From NCBI RefSeq assembly GCF_009650135.1, contig NZ_CP045871.1, forward strand, positions 1,116,001 through 1,180,000: DNA of 64,000 nt, in the 5' to 3' direction. Source of the DNA: Litorivicinus lipolyticus (GTDB lineage: Bacteria; Pseudomonadota; Gammaproteobacteria; Pseudomonadales; Litorivicinaceae). Each line of letters begins with the position of its first letter. Position 1 is the first letter of the stretch. Position numbers and translations under genes: made by a program. Below the pieces are notes generated by a model. That model searched no databases and was not told the origin of the DNA. It saw nothing but the letters and a program-made list of their open reading frames with translations. Positions 35,191 through 44,137 of this stretch are shown in pieces.

Positions 35191-37445
35191 GGACCCTCAA
35201 TCCGCCACCAGCTCGGCAATAAGCGCCTGTTTTCATGGCGTCGATAACGGTCGTCCAACAGGTAAATGACCCCGGTGTCGGTCAAGGTCCGGACCACACG
35301 GCCGGCGGCTTGAACGACCTTTTGCAGCCCCGGATAACGGTAGGCGTAGTCAAATCCCTGTTGATTGTTCTGATCAATGCGTTCGCGCAGCAGCTCGGTC
35401 AAGGGCTCGTTGGCCGGCATGCCCATGGTCGTGATAAAGGCGCCGATCAAACGGCGGCCGGGCAGGTCGACCCCCTCGCCAAAGGCACCGCCCAATACTG
35501 CAAACCCCAAAATCTGACTGACCTCGCTGAAGTGCGCTAGAAACTCACTGCGCTGGTCTTCACTCATCCCGGCGGTTTGGCACTGGGTCGCAAGTGCCGG
35601 TGCCCGCTGCTGCACGGCCGCGTGCAACTCTTGCAGGTAGTGGTAGGAGCTGGCGAAGACCAGGTAATTGCCGGGTTCGGAATCGCACTGGGCGATGATT
35701 TGCTCGGCAATCGGACCCAAACTGTTGGCGCGGTCGCTGTAACGGGTCGACAGCCCCGGCGGTATCACCACCCGTAATTGGCTGGGGTCAAACGGCGAGG
35801 GCACATCGAGCACCCGCGTTTGCTCGCCAAGCCCGAGCATGCCGCGGTGGTATTCGGGCGGGCTTAGGGTTGCCGAGAACAGGGTGCTACTGACGGCATT
35901 GGCGAACCGTGGTGCCAGGTGTGGCGACGGGATCAGGTTGCGAATGGCGATTTGGGTGCGCACATTAAGCGCGTCGGATTCATCCAGCGTTACTTCAAGC
36001 ACGCTATGGTCGGCGAACACATCGGCCAGACGAATAAAGGCCAGGGCTTCAAAATAAAACTGCATGTAAGGCCCGTCATGGCGTATCGCGGCGTCACCGA
36101 GAAAGTCGGTGACCTTAGAGACCAAGTTTTGCAGTGCTTTAAGCAGCGCCTCGGGAATCTCGTGGTAGTAAGCGCGGGCGGCGGTTTGGCGCGCGAAGCT
36201 GTTTTCCCAGGCCGGCATCAATGCCTTAAATGCGCCACGCAAGGCGCTTGGGGCCTGTGCGGCGGATGCCTCAAGCACCGCCTGATCCAGCACCACGCTG
36301 TACATGGCGCGGGCGCGTTCGACCAGGTTGTGGGCCTCGTCGACCAGGACCACGGCCCGCCAACCCGACTCTAGGGTGCGGGCGTGCAGCAGCGCTTGGG
36401 CATCGAAGTAGTAGTTGTAGTCGCCGATCACCACGTCGCACCATTGCGACATTTCCTGGGCCAAGTAGTACGGGCAGACGCGGTAGGCCAGCGCAATTTC
36501 ACGGACGCGTTCGCGGTCCAGCCAACGCGCTTGGGCGGCCTCGACCCGGGCCAAGGGCAAGCGGTCGTAAAATCCTTGGGCCAATGGGCAGGAGTCGCCA
36601 TGACAGGCCTTATCCGGATGCTCGCAGGCTTTGTCCCTGGCCACCAGTTCCAGCACCCGCAGCGGTTGCTCGCCGCGCCCTGACAGTCGGTCAGCCGCAT
36701 CCAGTGCCAGCGCACGACCGGGCGTTTTAGCGGTCAAAAAGAACACCCGGTCCAGCTCGCCGCGGGCCATTTGTTTGACCGCTGGAAACAGCGTCGCCAA
36801 TGTTTTGCCGATGCCCGTGGTGGCCTGGGCCAGTTGCGACGCGCCGTTGGAAATAGCGGTGTAGACCCCGCGCGCCAACTCGTATTGGCCCACTCGAAAG
36901 CTTGGGTAGGGGAAGTTTAGGCCCGTGCTGAACGCGTCGCGGCGGCGGCGGTGGGCCAGCTCCATCTCGGCCCAGGCCCGAAACGACTGGCAACTGACCT
37001 TAACAAAGGTCGCCAAGTCGCTGGCACTGAAACGCTCGGACTGGAGTGTCTCCTCGCCGGACACCACGTGGTAATACAGCACGCCAACTTCAATCTGAGA
37101 AAGGCCCTGGGCCTCACACAGCATGGCCCCGTAAAGCTTGGCTTGGGCCCAGTGCAGCGCGCAGTGGTTGTCCGGGATGCGTTCGATCGGCACGCGGTGG
37201 GTCTTGATTTCCTCCACGCGGCCGACCTCTGAGCTCCACAGATCACAGCGGCCACTTAGCTCGATTCCCTGGCACACCAGCGACAGGCTGACTTCGGGCT
37301 GCCAGTGGGCGGCGCGTTTAGCCGTCACCGCTTGGTGCCCACGTATACCGTCAATGGCACTTGGGGCTGGGGTGAAGCGAAGGTCCAAGTCGCCCAGTTT
37401 GGCGGTAAACGCGGCCAGGCCGCGGACACTGACGGGGTAGTTCAT
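35187..37445 (-). CDS. XPD/DinG-like Fe-S superfamily-2 DNA helicase
   Basis: This 752-residue helicase has an N-terminal segment with a GRCDLWSSEVGRVEEIKTH motif, resembling a PD-(D/E)XK nuclease core. It then has TTGIGKT (Walker A, about 226), a Cys cluster suited to a 4Fe-4S centre (CEHPDKACHGDSC and a later VCPYYLA), and VLVDEAHN (DEAH box). C-terminal motifs are GEGVDLPG and QAAGRVVRT. ATG 37445 overlaps the upstream nuclease stop by ATGA. The fused nuclease-like domain and the FAN1-like partner suggest repair of crosslinks or branched DNA. Confidence 0.88.
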   Translation of the reverse strand: MNYPVSVRGLAAFTAKLGDLDLRFTPAPSAIDGIRGHQAVTAKRAAHWQPEVSLSLVCQGIELSGRCDLWSSEVGRVEEIKTHRVPIERIPDNHCALHWAQAKLYGAMLCEAQGLSQIEVGVLYYHVVSGEETLQSERFSASDLATFVKVSCQSFRAWAEMELAHRRRRDAFSTGLNFPYPSFRVGQYELARGVYTAISNGASQLAQATTGIGKTLATLFPAVKQMARGELDRVFFLTAKTPGRALALDAADRLSGRGEQPLRVLELVARDKACEHPDKACHGDSCPLAQGFYDRLPLARVEAAQARWLDRERVREIALAYRVCPYYLAQEMSQWCDVVIGDYNYYFDAQALLHARTLESGWRAVVLVDEAHNLVERARAMYSVVLDQAVLEASAAQAPSALRGAFKALMPAWENSFARQTAARAYYHEIPEALLKALQNLVSKVTDFLGDAAIRHDGPYMQFYFEALAFIRLADVFADHSVLEVTLDESDALNVRTQIAIRNLIPSPHLAPRFANAVSSTLFSATLSPPEYHRGMLGLGEQTRVLDVPSPFDPSQLRVVIPPGLSTRYSDRANSLGPIAEQIIAQCDSEPGNYLVFASSYHYLQELHAAVQQRAPALATQCQTAGMSEDQRSEFLAHFSEVSQILGFAVLGGAFGEGVDLPGRRLIGAFITTMGMPANEPLTELLRERIDQNNQQGFDYAYRYPGLQKVVQAAGRVVRTLTDTGVIYLLDDRYRRHENRRLLPSWWRIEGP

Positions 37446-39145
37446 GCCCAACTCACGTTGACGACGGTGGCGTCAATGCGGTGATGATTAAAAAATCCAA
37501 GCCATGCGCGCTGGTGATCCTGAAGGGCGTCGCCGGGGCCTTTGACTTCAACCAGTCGGTAACTGCGTGCGGAGCTGTCAAACACGATCAGGTCTGGGAA
37601 CCCACTTCGATGGCGCTTGATGTCATCCAGCAGCCGCCTGAAAATCACCGCCAGGTCGTCCGCTGGCAAACAGTCCAGCGCCAGCTCCAGCAGTGGTGGC
37701 GTTAGCACCGACCAATTGACCAGACGATTTTGAATGCCACGGCTGTGCTTGGCGCGTTGGCGGATCCGAACGCGGTGGCTGTCATCGTCCAGTGACGCGA
37801 AGGCCTGATCGATCAGTGTTTGGCGGCTCGACTCGAAGTCGCTGGAATACAGATCCGCTGGGGCGCTTTGGAAGGGATGAAAAAACGCGCCCGGACGGGG
37901 CGCGAACAGGGCGTCCCAAAACAACAGCCCGAACAGGCTGGGAAACAGCCCGTTCTCGACCCAAAAGGCCTGTCCTGAGTCAGCGGACAAGGCCTCGGCC
38001 ACGGCCGTTTCGACACGCACGTTTGGGCGGAAAGCAAGCACCATTGCCTCGGTGGGCACGCTGTTGCGTGCGCGCGCCGGGGCTGGGTAACCGACGGCCT
38101 TGGCCAGCCGAGGCAAAGACTTGGCCACCGCCGTGGCTTCGGCCGGGTAGTGGGGACGTGCGACCACGCGCCGCGCAAAGCGGTAGGCCAGCGCCAGGTC
38201 ACCGCGCTGTTCCAACACCCGCGCGATTCGGGGGCGTGCGTTACTGGCCCGGTAGTCGTCCAGGGCCAAGTCCCATTGACCCAGGCGCTGCCGCTCGCGG
38301 CCGCGGGCATACAACGCACTGCTACGGCGGCGTGACGCCAGTGGTCCAGCCGGATCGGCCGGCAGTGGTTGGAGCCCGTCCCACTGGCTAATTTGCCAGC
38401 ACTGCTCGAATTCGACGGCGGATTCAAAGCCCGCACCGACCAGCTCGACGTCTTGGTAGCGCATGACTCCTAGCTGTTCGAGTACAAAGGTTTGCCAGTC
38501 ATGGTACAGGCTGCCGAAAAAGGCCAGGCGCCAGCGATCAAAGGTGTCGCGGCAGGTCAGGCTAACCACCGAGTCGCTCAGATCCGGGACCCAGTCATCC
38601 CAAGGCTGATCGGGCAGGGCCTCATGTTGCAGGTGCATCAACAGATCACCTTTGCGAACCCCGGCGTCCGCACCAAAGCGCGCGCGCAGCTCCGCCGCGC
38701 TCAACAAGTCACCCAGCTCGCCCAGGGTCAGGTCGTGATCCAGCGACAGCCAACCGGCCTGGCAGCCGGCGTCGAGCGCATGAGCCATGTCGATAATTTC
38801 GGGGTAGTTCAGCTTGGGGACGCGAAAGTGCGCTTTTTGGCGCATGACCAGCCGCATCAGCAGCGCCTGGGTATCCGCCGGTAGCGTCTCAAACTCATCG
38901 ATTTGCGGGCACAGTGCGGCCGCGTGCGGGCACTGGCGTAGCCAATCCAGCGCGCGCTGGAGGTTGTTCAGGTAATAGCGTTCGGCGGGTGGATCAATCA
39001 AAGGCAGTTGGCGACCGGTGCGTGTGTTTTTTAACAGTATCACGGCGCCCAGCCACAGGCCCAGCAGGGGTGGTTGCTTTTGTTGCGCACGCACGGCACG
39101 CTGAACGAAAAAACACTGCGTCCAAGCAAATGTTAATTTGCTCAC
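37442..39145 (-). CDS. FAN1-like VRR-NUC domain nuclease
   Basis: This frame encodes up to 567 residues. The C-terminal VRR-NUC nuclease core is clear: FPDLIVFD (catalytic Asp518), RLVEVKGPGD (Glu533, Lys535) and LQDHQ. The N-terminal part with YYLNNLQRALDWL and FRVPKLNYPEI matches bacterial FAN1, which cuts flap and crosslinked DNA. The frame starts GTG 39145, but the first ~34 residues do not look like the family, so a downstream GTG near 39045 could be the true start. It overlaps the helicase gene by ATGA, so the two are probably made together. Confidence 0.88.
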   Translation of the reverse strand: MSKLTFAWTQCFFVQRAVRAQQKQPPLLGLWLGAVILLKNTRTGRQLPLIDPPAERYYLNNLQRALDWLRQCPHAAALCPQIDEFETLPADTQALLMRLVMRQKAHFRVPKLNYPEIIDMAHALDAGCQAGWLSLDHDLTLGELGDLLSAAELRARFGADAGVRKGDLLMHLQHEALPDQPWDDWVPDLSDSVVSLTCRDTFDRWRLAFFGSLYHDWQTFVLEQLGVMRYQDVELVGAGFESAVEFEQCWQISQWDGLQPLPADPAGPLASRRRSSALYARGRERQRLGQWDLALDDYRASNARPRIARVLEQRGDLALAYRFARRVVARPHYPAEATAVAKSLPRLAKAVGYPAPARARNSVPTEAMVLAFRPNVRVETAVAEALSADSGQAFWVENGLFPSLFGLLFWDALFAPRPGAFFHPFQSAPADLYSSDFESSRQTLIDQAFASLDDDSHRVRIRQRAKHSRGIQNRLVNWSVLTPPLLELALDCLPADDLAVIFRRLLDDIKRHRSGFPDLIVFDSSARSYRLVEVKGPGDALQDHQRAWLGFFNHHRIDATVVNVSWA

Positions 39146-39160
39146 AACATAGGCTGTCCC

Positions 39161-40144
39161 ATGAAAATTAAAACATCTGTTATTGCCCTAGCGTTGCTAT
39201 CCGGCGCTGTCATTGCTGCGGACGACAACCGCACCCCGGTTGAACGTGGCGAATACGGCCCGCTGGATCAGTACCCCGGCAACCCACTGTATTCGGCGCC
39301 GATCCAAGTCAGCGAGCACGTGTACAGCGCCATAGGCGCGACCCAGCCGGCGACCTTCGAAAACCACGGTCACAACAATAATCTCAGTTTCATCATCGGC
39401 GACGCCTCGGTAATGGTCATCAATGGCGGCTCGAATGATGAGTTGGCGGCGGCCTTGCACGCCCACATTCGGGCGTTGACGGACCTGCCGGTTGACTATG
39501 TCGTCAGCGAAAATGGCCAACGCCACGCGGTTACTGGTAACCATTATTGGCAGCAGCAGGGCGCGACACTGATTGGTCAAACCGATGCCCAGCATGAAAT
39601 TGAGGATCGCGCCGGGGACTACATCGCAACCACGCGGCGGGCTCGCCAAGACGAAAATTATGCCGTGCACATCGTTGACTTCGACCAGACTGTCGACGAG
39701 GCCTTGACGGTTGATCTGGGCGGTTTGGCGGTCGAGTTGCGGGTGTTTGGTCCGGCCCATTCGCCCGGCGACATGGCCGTCATCGTGCCGGCGGACCAGG
39801 TGGTGCTGGCGGGGGACCTGGCGTTTCACGTGCGCATGCCGCCGATCTTTGACGAGACGGACAGTGCCGGTTGGGTCGAGACCTTCCGAGACTTTCAGGC
39901 ATATGCGGCCGATATGGTCATTGTGCCCGGGCACGGTGGTCCGACTGATATGGCGACGGTCACCGCGGGCACCTTGGATTACTTGCTGTACCTGCGCGAA
40001 CAAGCCCAAATCCTGCTGGATGAGGGCGGCTCGTTGGACGACGCCTACAAAATCGACCAGCGCCAGTATGCGCATTGGCATACCTACGCTGAATTAGCGG
40101 CGCGCAATGCGGGCCGTGTCTTTACTCAGATGGAGTTCGAGTAG
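39161..40144 (+). CDS. Secreted metallo-beta-lactamase-fold protein with degraded metal motif
   Basis: This 327-residue protein has a signal peptide (about 1-20, ending VIAAD) and an MBL-fold layout: NNLSFIIGDASVMVINGG, then FGPAHSPGDMAVIV, VLAGDLAF and IVPGHGGPTD. The first metal motif, normally THxHxDHxGG, reads SENGQRHAVTGN here, so most zinc ligands are missing while later His/Asp positions remain. It resembles MBL proteins of quinoprotein/alcohol-oxidation clusters, but no such partner is present. It may be non-catalytic or bind one metal. The 3' end overlaps the RimBK fusion by 23 bp on the opposite strand. Confidence 0.8.
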   Translation: MKIKTSVIALALLSGAVIAADDNRTPVERGEYGPLDQYPGNPLYSAPIQVSEHVYSAIGATQPATFENHGHNNNLSFIIGDASVMVINGGSNDELAAALHAHIRALTDLPVDYVVSENGQRHAVTGNHYWQQQGATLIGQTDAQHEIEDRAGDYIATTRRARQDENYAVHIVDFDQTVDEALTVDLGGLAVELRVFGPAHSPGDMAVIVPADQVVLAGDLAFHVRMPPIFDETDSAGWVETFRDFQAYAADMVIVPGHGGPTDMATVTAGTLDYLLYLREQAQILLDEGGSLDDAYKIDQRQYAHWHTYAELAARNAGRVFTQMEFE

Positions 40145-41519
40145 CCTTGACGTCGCGCGCCGGGCCCAGCGTTCGGACATGACGTTCAATGTGCTGGATC
40201 ACCAGCGACGCAATGTCCGCGCCGCTGGCCGCTTCGATGCCCTGCAAGCCGGGTGATGAATTGACTTCCAGCACCAGTGGCCCGTCGGCACTGTCGACTA
40301 AATCAACACCTGCCACGGCCAGCCCTAGCTGGCGTGTGGCTTTGCGCGCGATCGACATCTGTTCTTTGCTGGCTTTAATCGCCAAGGCCTGACCACCCCG
40401 GTGCAGGTTCGAGCGGAACTCGCCTTCTTGGGCCTGGCGCTGCATGGCGCCGACCACTTTATTGCCGATCACCAGCAAACGGGTGTCGGCCCCGGATGCC
40501 TCTTTGATGAAGCTTTGAACCAAAAAGTTCGCCTCCAGTCCGCGAAACGCGTCGATCAAGCTTTCGGCGGCCTTGCGCGTCTCGGCTAGTACCACGCCAC
40601 GACCCTGGGTCGATTGTTGCAGCTTGACCACCACCGGGGCTTCGCCGGCTAGGTTAATCAAGTCGCGGGTCACCTTGGGGCTATTGGCAAACGCGGTCAC
40701 CGGCATGGGGATGCGGGCCTGTGCCAAAATCTGGTGCGCCAACAGCTTGTCACGGCTGGCGACAATACCGGCGGCGTCATTCAGGCAATACGCACCGGTC
40801 GCGGCAAACTGGCGCAGCACGGCGGCGCCGTAGGCCGTCACCGACGCGCCGATGCGCGGTATGACCGCGTCAAACCGCGGTAGCACCTTGCCGTCATAGT
40901 GGACCTCGGCCATGTTCGAGGTGATGCGCATGTAACAGCGGTTGGTGTCCAGCACTTCAATCACATGGCCACGCGCCTCGGCCGCCTCGACCAGGCGTCG
41001 ATTCGAGTAATTGCCCGGTTCACGTGACAGCAGCGCAATTCGCAGCGGTCGCTTGACCGGGCGTTTGCGGCGGGTGCCTTTGTACGCGCTGAAACTCAGG
41101 GTCGGCTGGACCAGCGAGCTATTCGGGTCGACCAGCATGTCTTCGCTGATCGCCGAGCGCCCCAGCAGCATGCGATAGGCCATGTTCTCGCGGTTGGTCA
41201 GAGTGACTTCGATCGGCCAGCGTCGATCGCCCATTTCGACATCCGCCTCGATTACGTAGCGCATTTCGGTTTGACCGTTGGAGCTGGTGACCTGGCGCTG
41301 ATCGATTACGTTCGCCGAGCAGGTGATTTCTAGGGTCGGGTCTTCAGGGTCGGGCTGAATCAAAAAACGCACTTGCGGCTTGCTTGCGGGCCCAAAGGGT
41401 TCGATCACCGTGGCGTGCAAGGCCGATGTTTTGGCCCCGGTGTCGACCTTTGCTCGTATCGCCGGCAATCCCAATCCAGGCAGTGATAACCACTCTTCCC
41501 ATCCCAATGTAAACGCCAT
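40122..41519 (-). CDS. RimB-like aspartyl/zinc-type protease fused to RimK ATP-grasp ligase
   Basis: This 465-residue fusion has residues 1-140 resembling the ATP-dependent zinc protease/RimB family, with the VDTGAKTSALHA motif. The remainder is a RimK-type ATP-grasp ligase: IALLSREPGNYSNRRLVEAAEARGH, VVVKLQQSTQGRGVVLAE (ATP) and GPLVLEVNSSPGLQGIE (metal). RimK adds glutamate to the ribosomal protein S6 tail, and RimB trims it; fusion puts both in one chain. No rimA is adjacent. The start is ATG 41519. Confidence 0.9.
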   Translation of the reverse strand: MAFTLGWEEWLSLPGLGLPAIRAKVDTGAKTSALHATVIEPFGPASKPQVRFLIQPDPEDPTLEITCSANVIDQRQVTSSNGQTEMRYVIEADVEMGDRRWPIEVTLTNRENMAYRMLLGRSAISEDMLVDPNSSLVQPTLSFSAYKGTRRKRPVKRPLRIALLSREPGNYSNRRLVEAAEARGHVIEVLDTNRCYMRITSNMAEVHYDGKVLPRFDAVIPRIGASVTAYGAAVLRQFAATGAYCLNDAAGIVASRDKLLAHQILAQARIPMPVTAFANSPKVTRDLINLAGEAPVVVKLQQSTQGRGVVLAETRKAAESLIDAFRGLEANFLVQSFIKEASGADTRLLVIGNKVVGAMQRQAQEGEFRSNLHRGGQALAIKASKEQMSIARKATRQLGLAVAGVDLVDSADGPLVLEVNSSPGLQGIEAASGADIASLVIQHIERHVRTLGPARDVKATRTPSE

Positions 41520-41671
41520 GTTGCAGTCCCTAATTCAAAGTGGTTTAAAAACCTGAGCTGTATAGATCAATAGACTTGGGCTGGCTAGTGCCCAGGCGAA
41601 ATCGCCAACACACCCTAGCCGGCTTGGCGGTGCTGGGGTAGGGTGCGTCTCCGCCACCGGAGACCTCGATT

Positions 41672-43495
41672 TTGGATTTAGAACAGCAGCTGCGTGCGCT
41701 TTTGGCACGGCGCGAACATAGCGCGATTGAGTGGCTTGACCAGGTCGCACACAGCTTTTCAACCGCACCGGATCAGCGTGGCGCCGTGGCTGAGTTCGTG
41801 GCGGCCTGCGAAACCAAGGGTGTGATCGCGACTGCCTTTTCCGATGCTGCACGTGGATTGGGCCAAGGTGGCGACAAGCGTGCCATTTGGCGCCAACTGC
41901 AGCGGGCCATGAGCGCTCAACCGCTGGCAATCGGCCAGCATCCGGCGACCGATGAGCAGCAACAAATCATCGAGGCCGCCTGTCGCGGTGAGCACCTGTG
42001 GATCGCCGCCGGCGCCGGCGCCTCCAAGACCTCAACCCTGGTGGCGATCACCCAGTACCACCCCTGCGCATCCCTTTACCTAGCTTTTAACCGTGGCATC
42101 GCCAACCAGGCCCAACAGCGCTTCCCCAATTGGGTTGAATCGAAGACCCTGCATGCCCTGGCCTTGAAGCACTTGCCCGAACACCTGCGCCAGTCCGATA
42201 TGGACCTGTCCAACGCCCATGCCAGTCGTGACATGGTCATGGGGTTGATGGAGGCGGTTGGTGATCGCTGGCCCACGCGCGACATTAACGATTGGATCGC
42301 CCGCTTTGGCACCGATGATTCACCAGGCCGGGTCGGCGCAAACGAATTGCGCTTAATCGCCGGTCGGGCCTGGCAACAGCTACTGACCCAAGTCGATCCC
42401 ATGCTGGCATTGCCAGCCTTGGCCGAGGGCATCGCCCAGGCCCTGAGTCTGCAAATAAAGACCGCTAAACAGCGCGTGTTTTTGGAGCAGTTGGTCGAGC
42501 AGTCGGCACTGCCACGTTTACTGAGTGAAGCCGGCGCGGCCGTGTGGCAGGACTTTACCGACGGCCGCTACCTGACTTTTGGTTTCAACGAGATGCTGCG
42601 ATTGTTTGGCCTTAGTGGTCCGTTGCTGCCGATTAAGTTGCTGCTAGTGGACGAAGCCCAAGACCTTAACCCCTTAATGCTGAACATCATTCAGCGGCAT
42701 CGCAGCGCCGGCGTACAGGTTATTTTAGTCGGCGACAGCGCCCAGGCTATTTATGGTTGGAACGGCTCAATCGACGCCATGCAGCGTATGCGCCACAGCC
42801 TAGACTGGACCATTTGCCAACTGAGCACGACCTTTCGCTGTTCGCCCGCGGTGACGGCCTTAGCTAACGATATTTTAGCCGCCAATGCCCACACGCTGCG
42901 TTTGCGTGCCGCGGGACCGGCGAGCCCCGCGCCCCATCAACCGGAGTTGGCTGCTATTTGCCGCACCAACGCCGGCTGCGTACAGATGATTGCCAGCTAT
43001 GCCAATCGGGGCAAAAAGGTCTACTGCCCGAAAAAGCCCGACAGCTACCTGTTGTGGCAGCTGTTCTGGCTAAAGCTAGGCAAAGCGGACAAGGTCGAAC
43101 ATCCGGAATTAAAGCGTTACCCCAATTGGAATGCGCTGGGTGACAGTATTCGTGGCGATCAGATGGACCGGGACATGCGACTGGCCTATAAAATCATCGA
43201 CCAGGATCCAGGCGATTTTTCAAAGAAGCTAAAGGCCATGAAAACGGCGCTGGTGGATACGCCGCAGCGGGCCGATGTCGCAGTGATGACGGCGCATGCG
43301 GCCAAGGGTTTGGAGTACTTAAATGTCCGTTTGGGCGAGGACTTCTTTGACGTGCTGGACGAGGCCGGGCCGGATGGCCGCGCCGAAGAGCTCAACATTC
43401 TATACGTGGCCGTCACGCGAGCGATGAACGCCATTACGGGCAAAGGTATGGCGGCGGCGGTGCGCTCGGCGATTGGTACCACGCGCGCCGGATAG
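41672..43495 (+). CDS. UvrD-like superfamily-1 helicase with altered Walker A
   Basis: This 607-residue helicase has a Q motif (ATDEQQQII, about 92-100) and a Walker A-like AAGAGASKTSTL at 112-123, where the usual Gly before Lys119 is Ser118. VDEAQDLNPLML (DEXX), VILVGDSAQAIYGWNG (motif III), FRCSPAV (motif IV) and VMTAHAAKGLEYLNV (motif V) follow. VAVTRAMNAI (motif VI) lies near the end. It resembles Fbh1-type UvrD helicases. An unusual ~90-residue N-terminal segment precedes the core. TTG 41672 has CCGGAGA upstream. It probably unwinds DNA with 3'-5' polarity, though the changed Walker A raises a question about activity. Confidence 0.85.
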   Translation: MDLEQQLRALLARREHSAIEWLDQVAHSFSTAPDQRGAVAEFVAACETKGVIATAFSDAARGLGQGGDKRAIWRQLQRAMSAQPLAIGQHPATDEQQQIIEAACRGEHLWIAAGAGASKTSTLVAITQYHPCASLYLAFNRGIANQAQQRFPNWVESKTLHALALKHLPEHLRQSDMDLSNAHASRDMVMGLMEAVGDRWPTRDINDWIARFGTDDSPGRVGANELRLIAGRAWQQLLTQVDPMLALPALAEGIAQALSLQIKTAKQRVFLEQLVEQSALPRLLSEAGAAVWQDFTDGRYLTFGFNEMLRLFGLSGPLLPIKLLLVDEAQDLNPLMLNIIQRHRSAGVQVILVGDSAQAIYGWNGSIDAMQRMRHSLDWTICQLSTTFRCSPAVTALANDILAANAHTLRLRAAGPASPAPHQPELAAICRTNAGCVQMIASYANRGKKVYCPKKPDSYLLWQLFWLKLGKADKVEHPELKRYPNWNALGDSIRGDQMDRDMRLAYKIIDQDPGDFSKKLKAMKTALVDTPQRADVAVMTAHAAKGLEYLNVRLGEDFFDVLDEAGPDGRAEELNILYVAVTRAMNAITGKGMAAAVRSAIGTTRAG

Positions 43496-43517
43496 AAAAG
43501 GCTTGTGCTCCGCAACA

Positions 43518-43541
43518 AAGTGAGTGAACATTCATTCACTT
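43518..43541. promoter_or_regulatory. TetR-type operator upstream of the RND efflux operon
   Basis: A 24-bp near-perfect palindrome has half-sites AAGTGAGTGAAC and ATTCATTCACTT (10 of 12 positions symmetric). It lies 17 bp before the regulator's ATG. Such TGAATGAA-type dyads are bound by AcrR/TetR-family repressors, so autoregulation of the regulator and the pump genes behind it is likely. Confidence 0.8.
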
Positions 43542-43558
43542 TAACGAATGCTAGCCAA

Positions 43559-44137
43559 ATGACCACAACCCCCGACAAACTGTTGACCGCTGCGCTAACG
43601 CTGATCGCCCGCCATGGCTTTGATGGTTTTTCCATGAAAGACCTGGCCGGCGAAGCGGGTGTCGCGGCCGGCACCGCCTATCGGCATTTTACGGACCGCG
43701 AGGCACTGCTCGAAGCGGCCTATTTACACGTCCTGACCGGCGTTGCCCGCTGCCTGTTTGTGGCCGACGAACACGACTTGGATTTTGCCCAATACCAGCG
43801 CTGGTGGCACAGGCTATGGCGCCATTGCGAGGCCAATCCGACCCACGTACTCAGCCAATTTCAGTTTGAACTGTTGCCGCGTCAGCGCAGCGAAACGTTA
43901 TTGCTCGCCAAGGCGGCGTTGTTTGCCCCAATTACCGATTTCTTTGATCGCGGTCGTGCGCAAGGCTACTGGGTTGACCTGCCCAACGACGTACTGGGGC
44001 TCTTAACCTTCGAGACCCTTGGCCATTTGGCCCTGCGCCAGGCACGCGGTGAGCATTTGAGCACCGCCGTGATTGAACAAACCTGTTTATCGACTTTTAC
44101 GGCGATCAGCGCCGGCCCATTTTTGGAGAACCCATGA
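43559..44137 (+). CDS. TetR-family transcriptional repressor
   Basis: This 192-residue regulator has an N-terminal helix-turn-helix (FSMKDLAGEAGVAAGTAYRHFTDREALLEAAY) and a helical ligand domain. ATG 43559 is used because the operator would otherwise lie inside the coding frame; a longer frame from 43505 would include it. It overlaps the RND adaptor by ATGA and probably represses the tripartite pump operon in response to an unknown compound. Confidence 0.9.
   Translation: MTTTPDKLLTAALTLIARHGFDGFSMKDLAGEAGVAAGTAYRHFTDREALLEAAYLHVLTGVARCLFVADEHDLDFAQYQRWWHRLWRHCEANPTHVLSQFQFELLPRQRSETLLLAKAALFAPITDFFDRGRAQGYWVDLPNDVLGLLTFETLGHLALRQARGEHLSTAVIEQTCLSTFTAISAGPFLENP

Noticed and set aside
37792-38391. 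Plus-strand 199-codon frame opposite the FAN1-like nuclease
   Set aside because: Very Arg/Pro-rich antisense shadow of a GC-rich gene.
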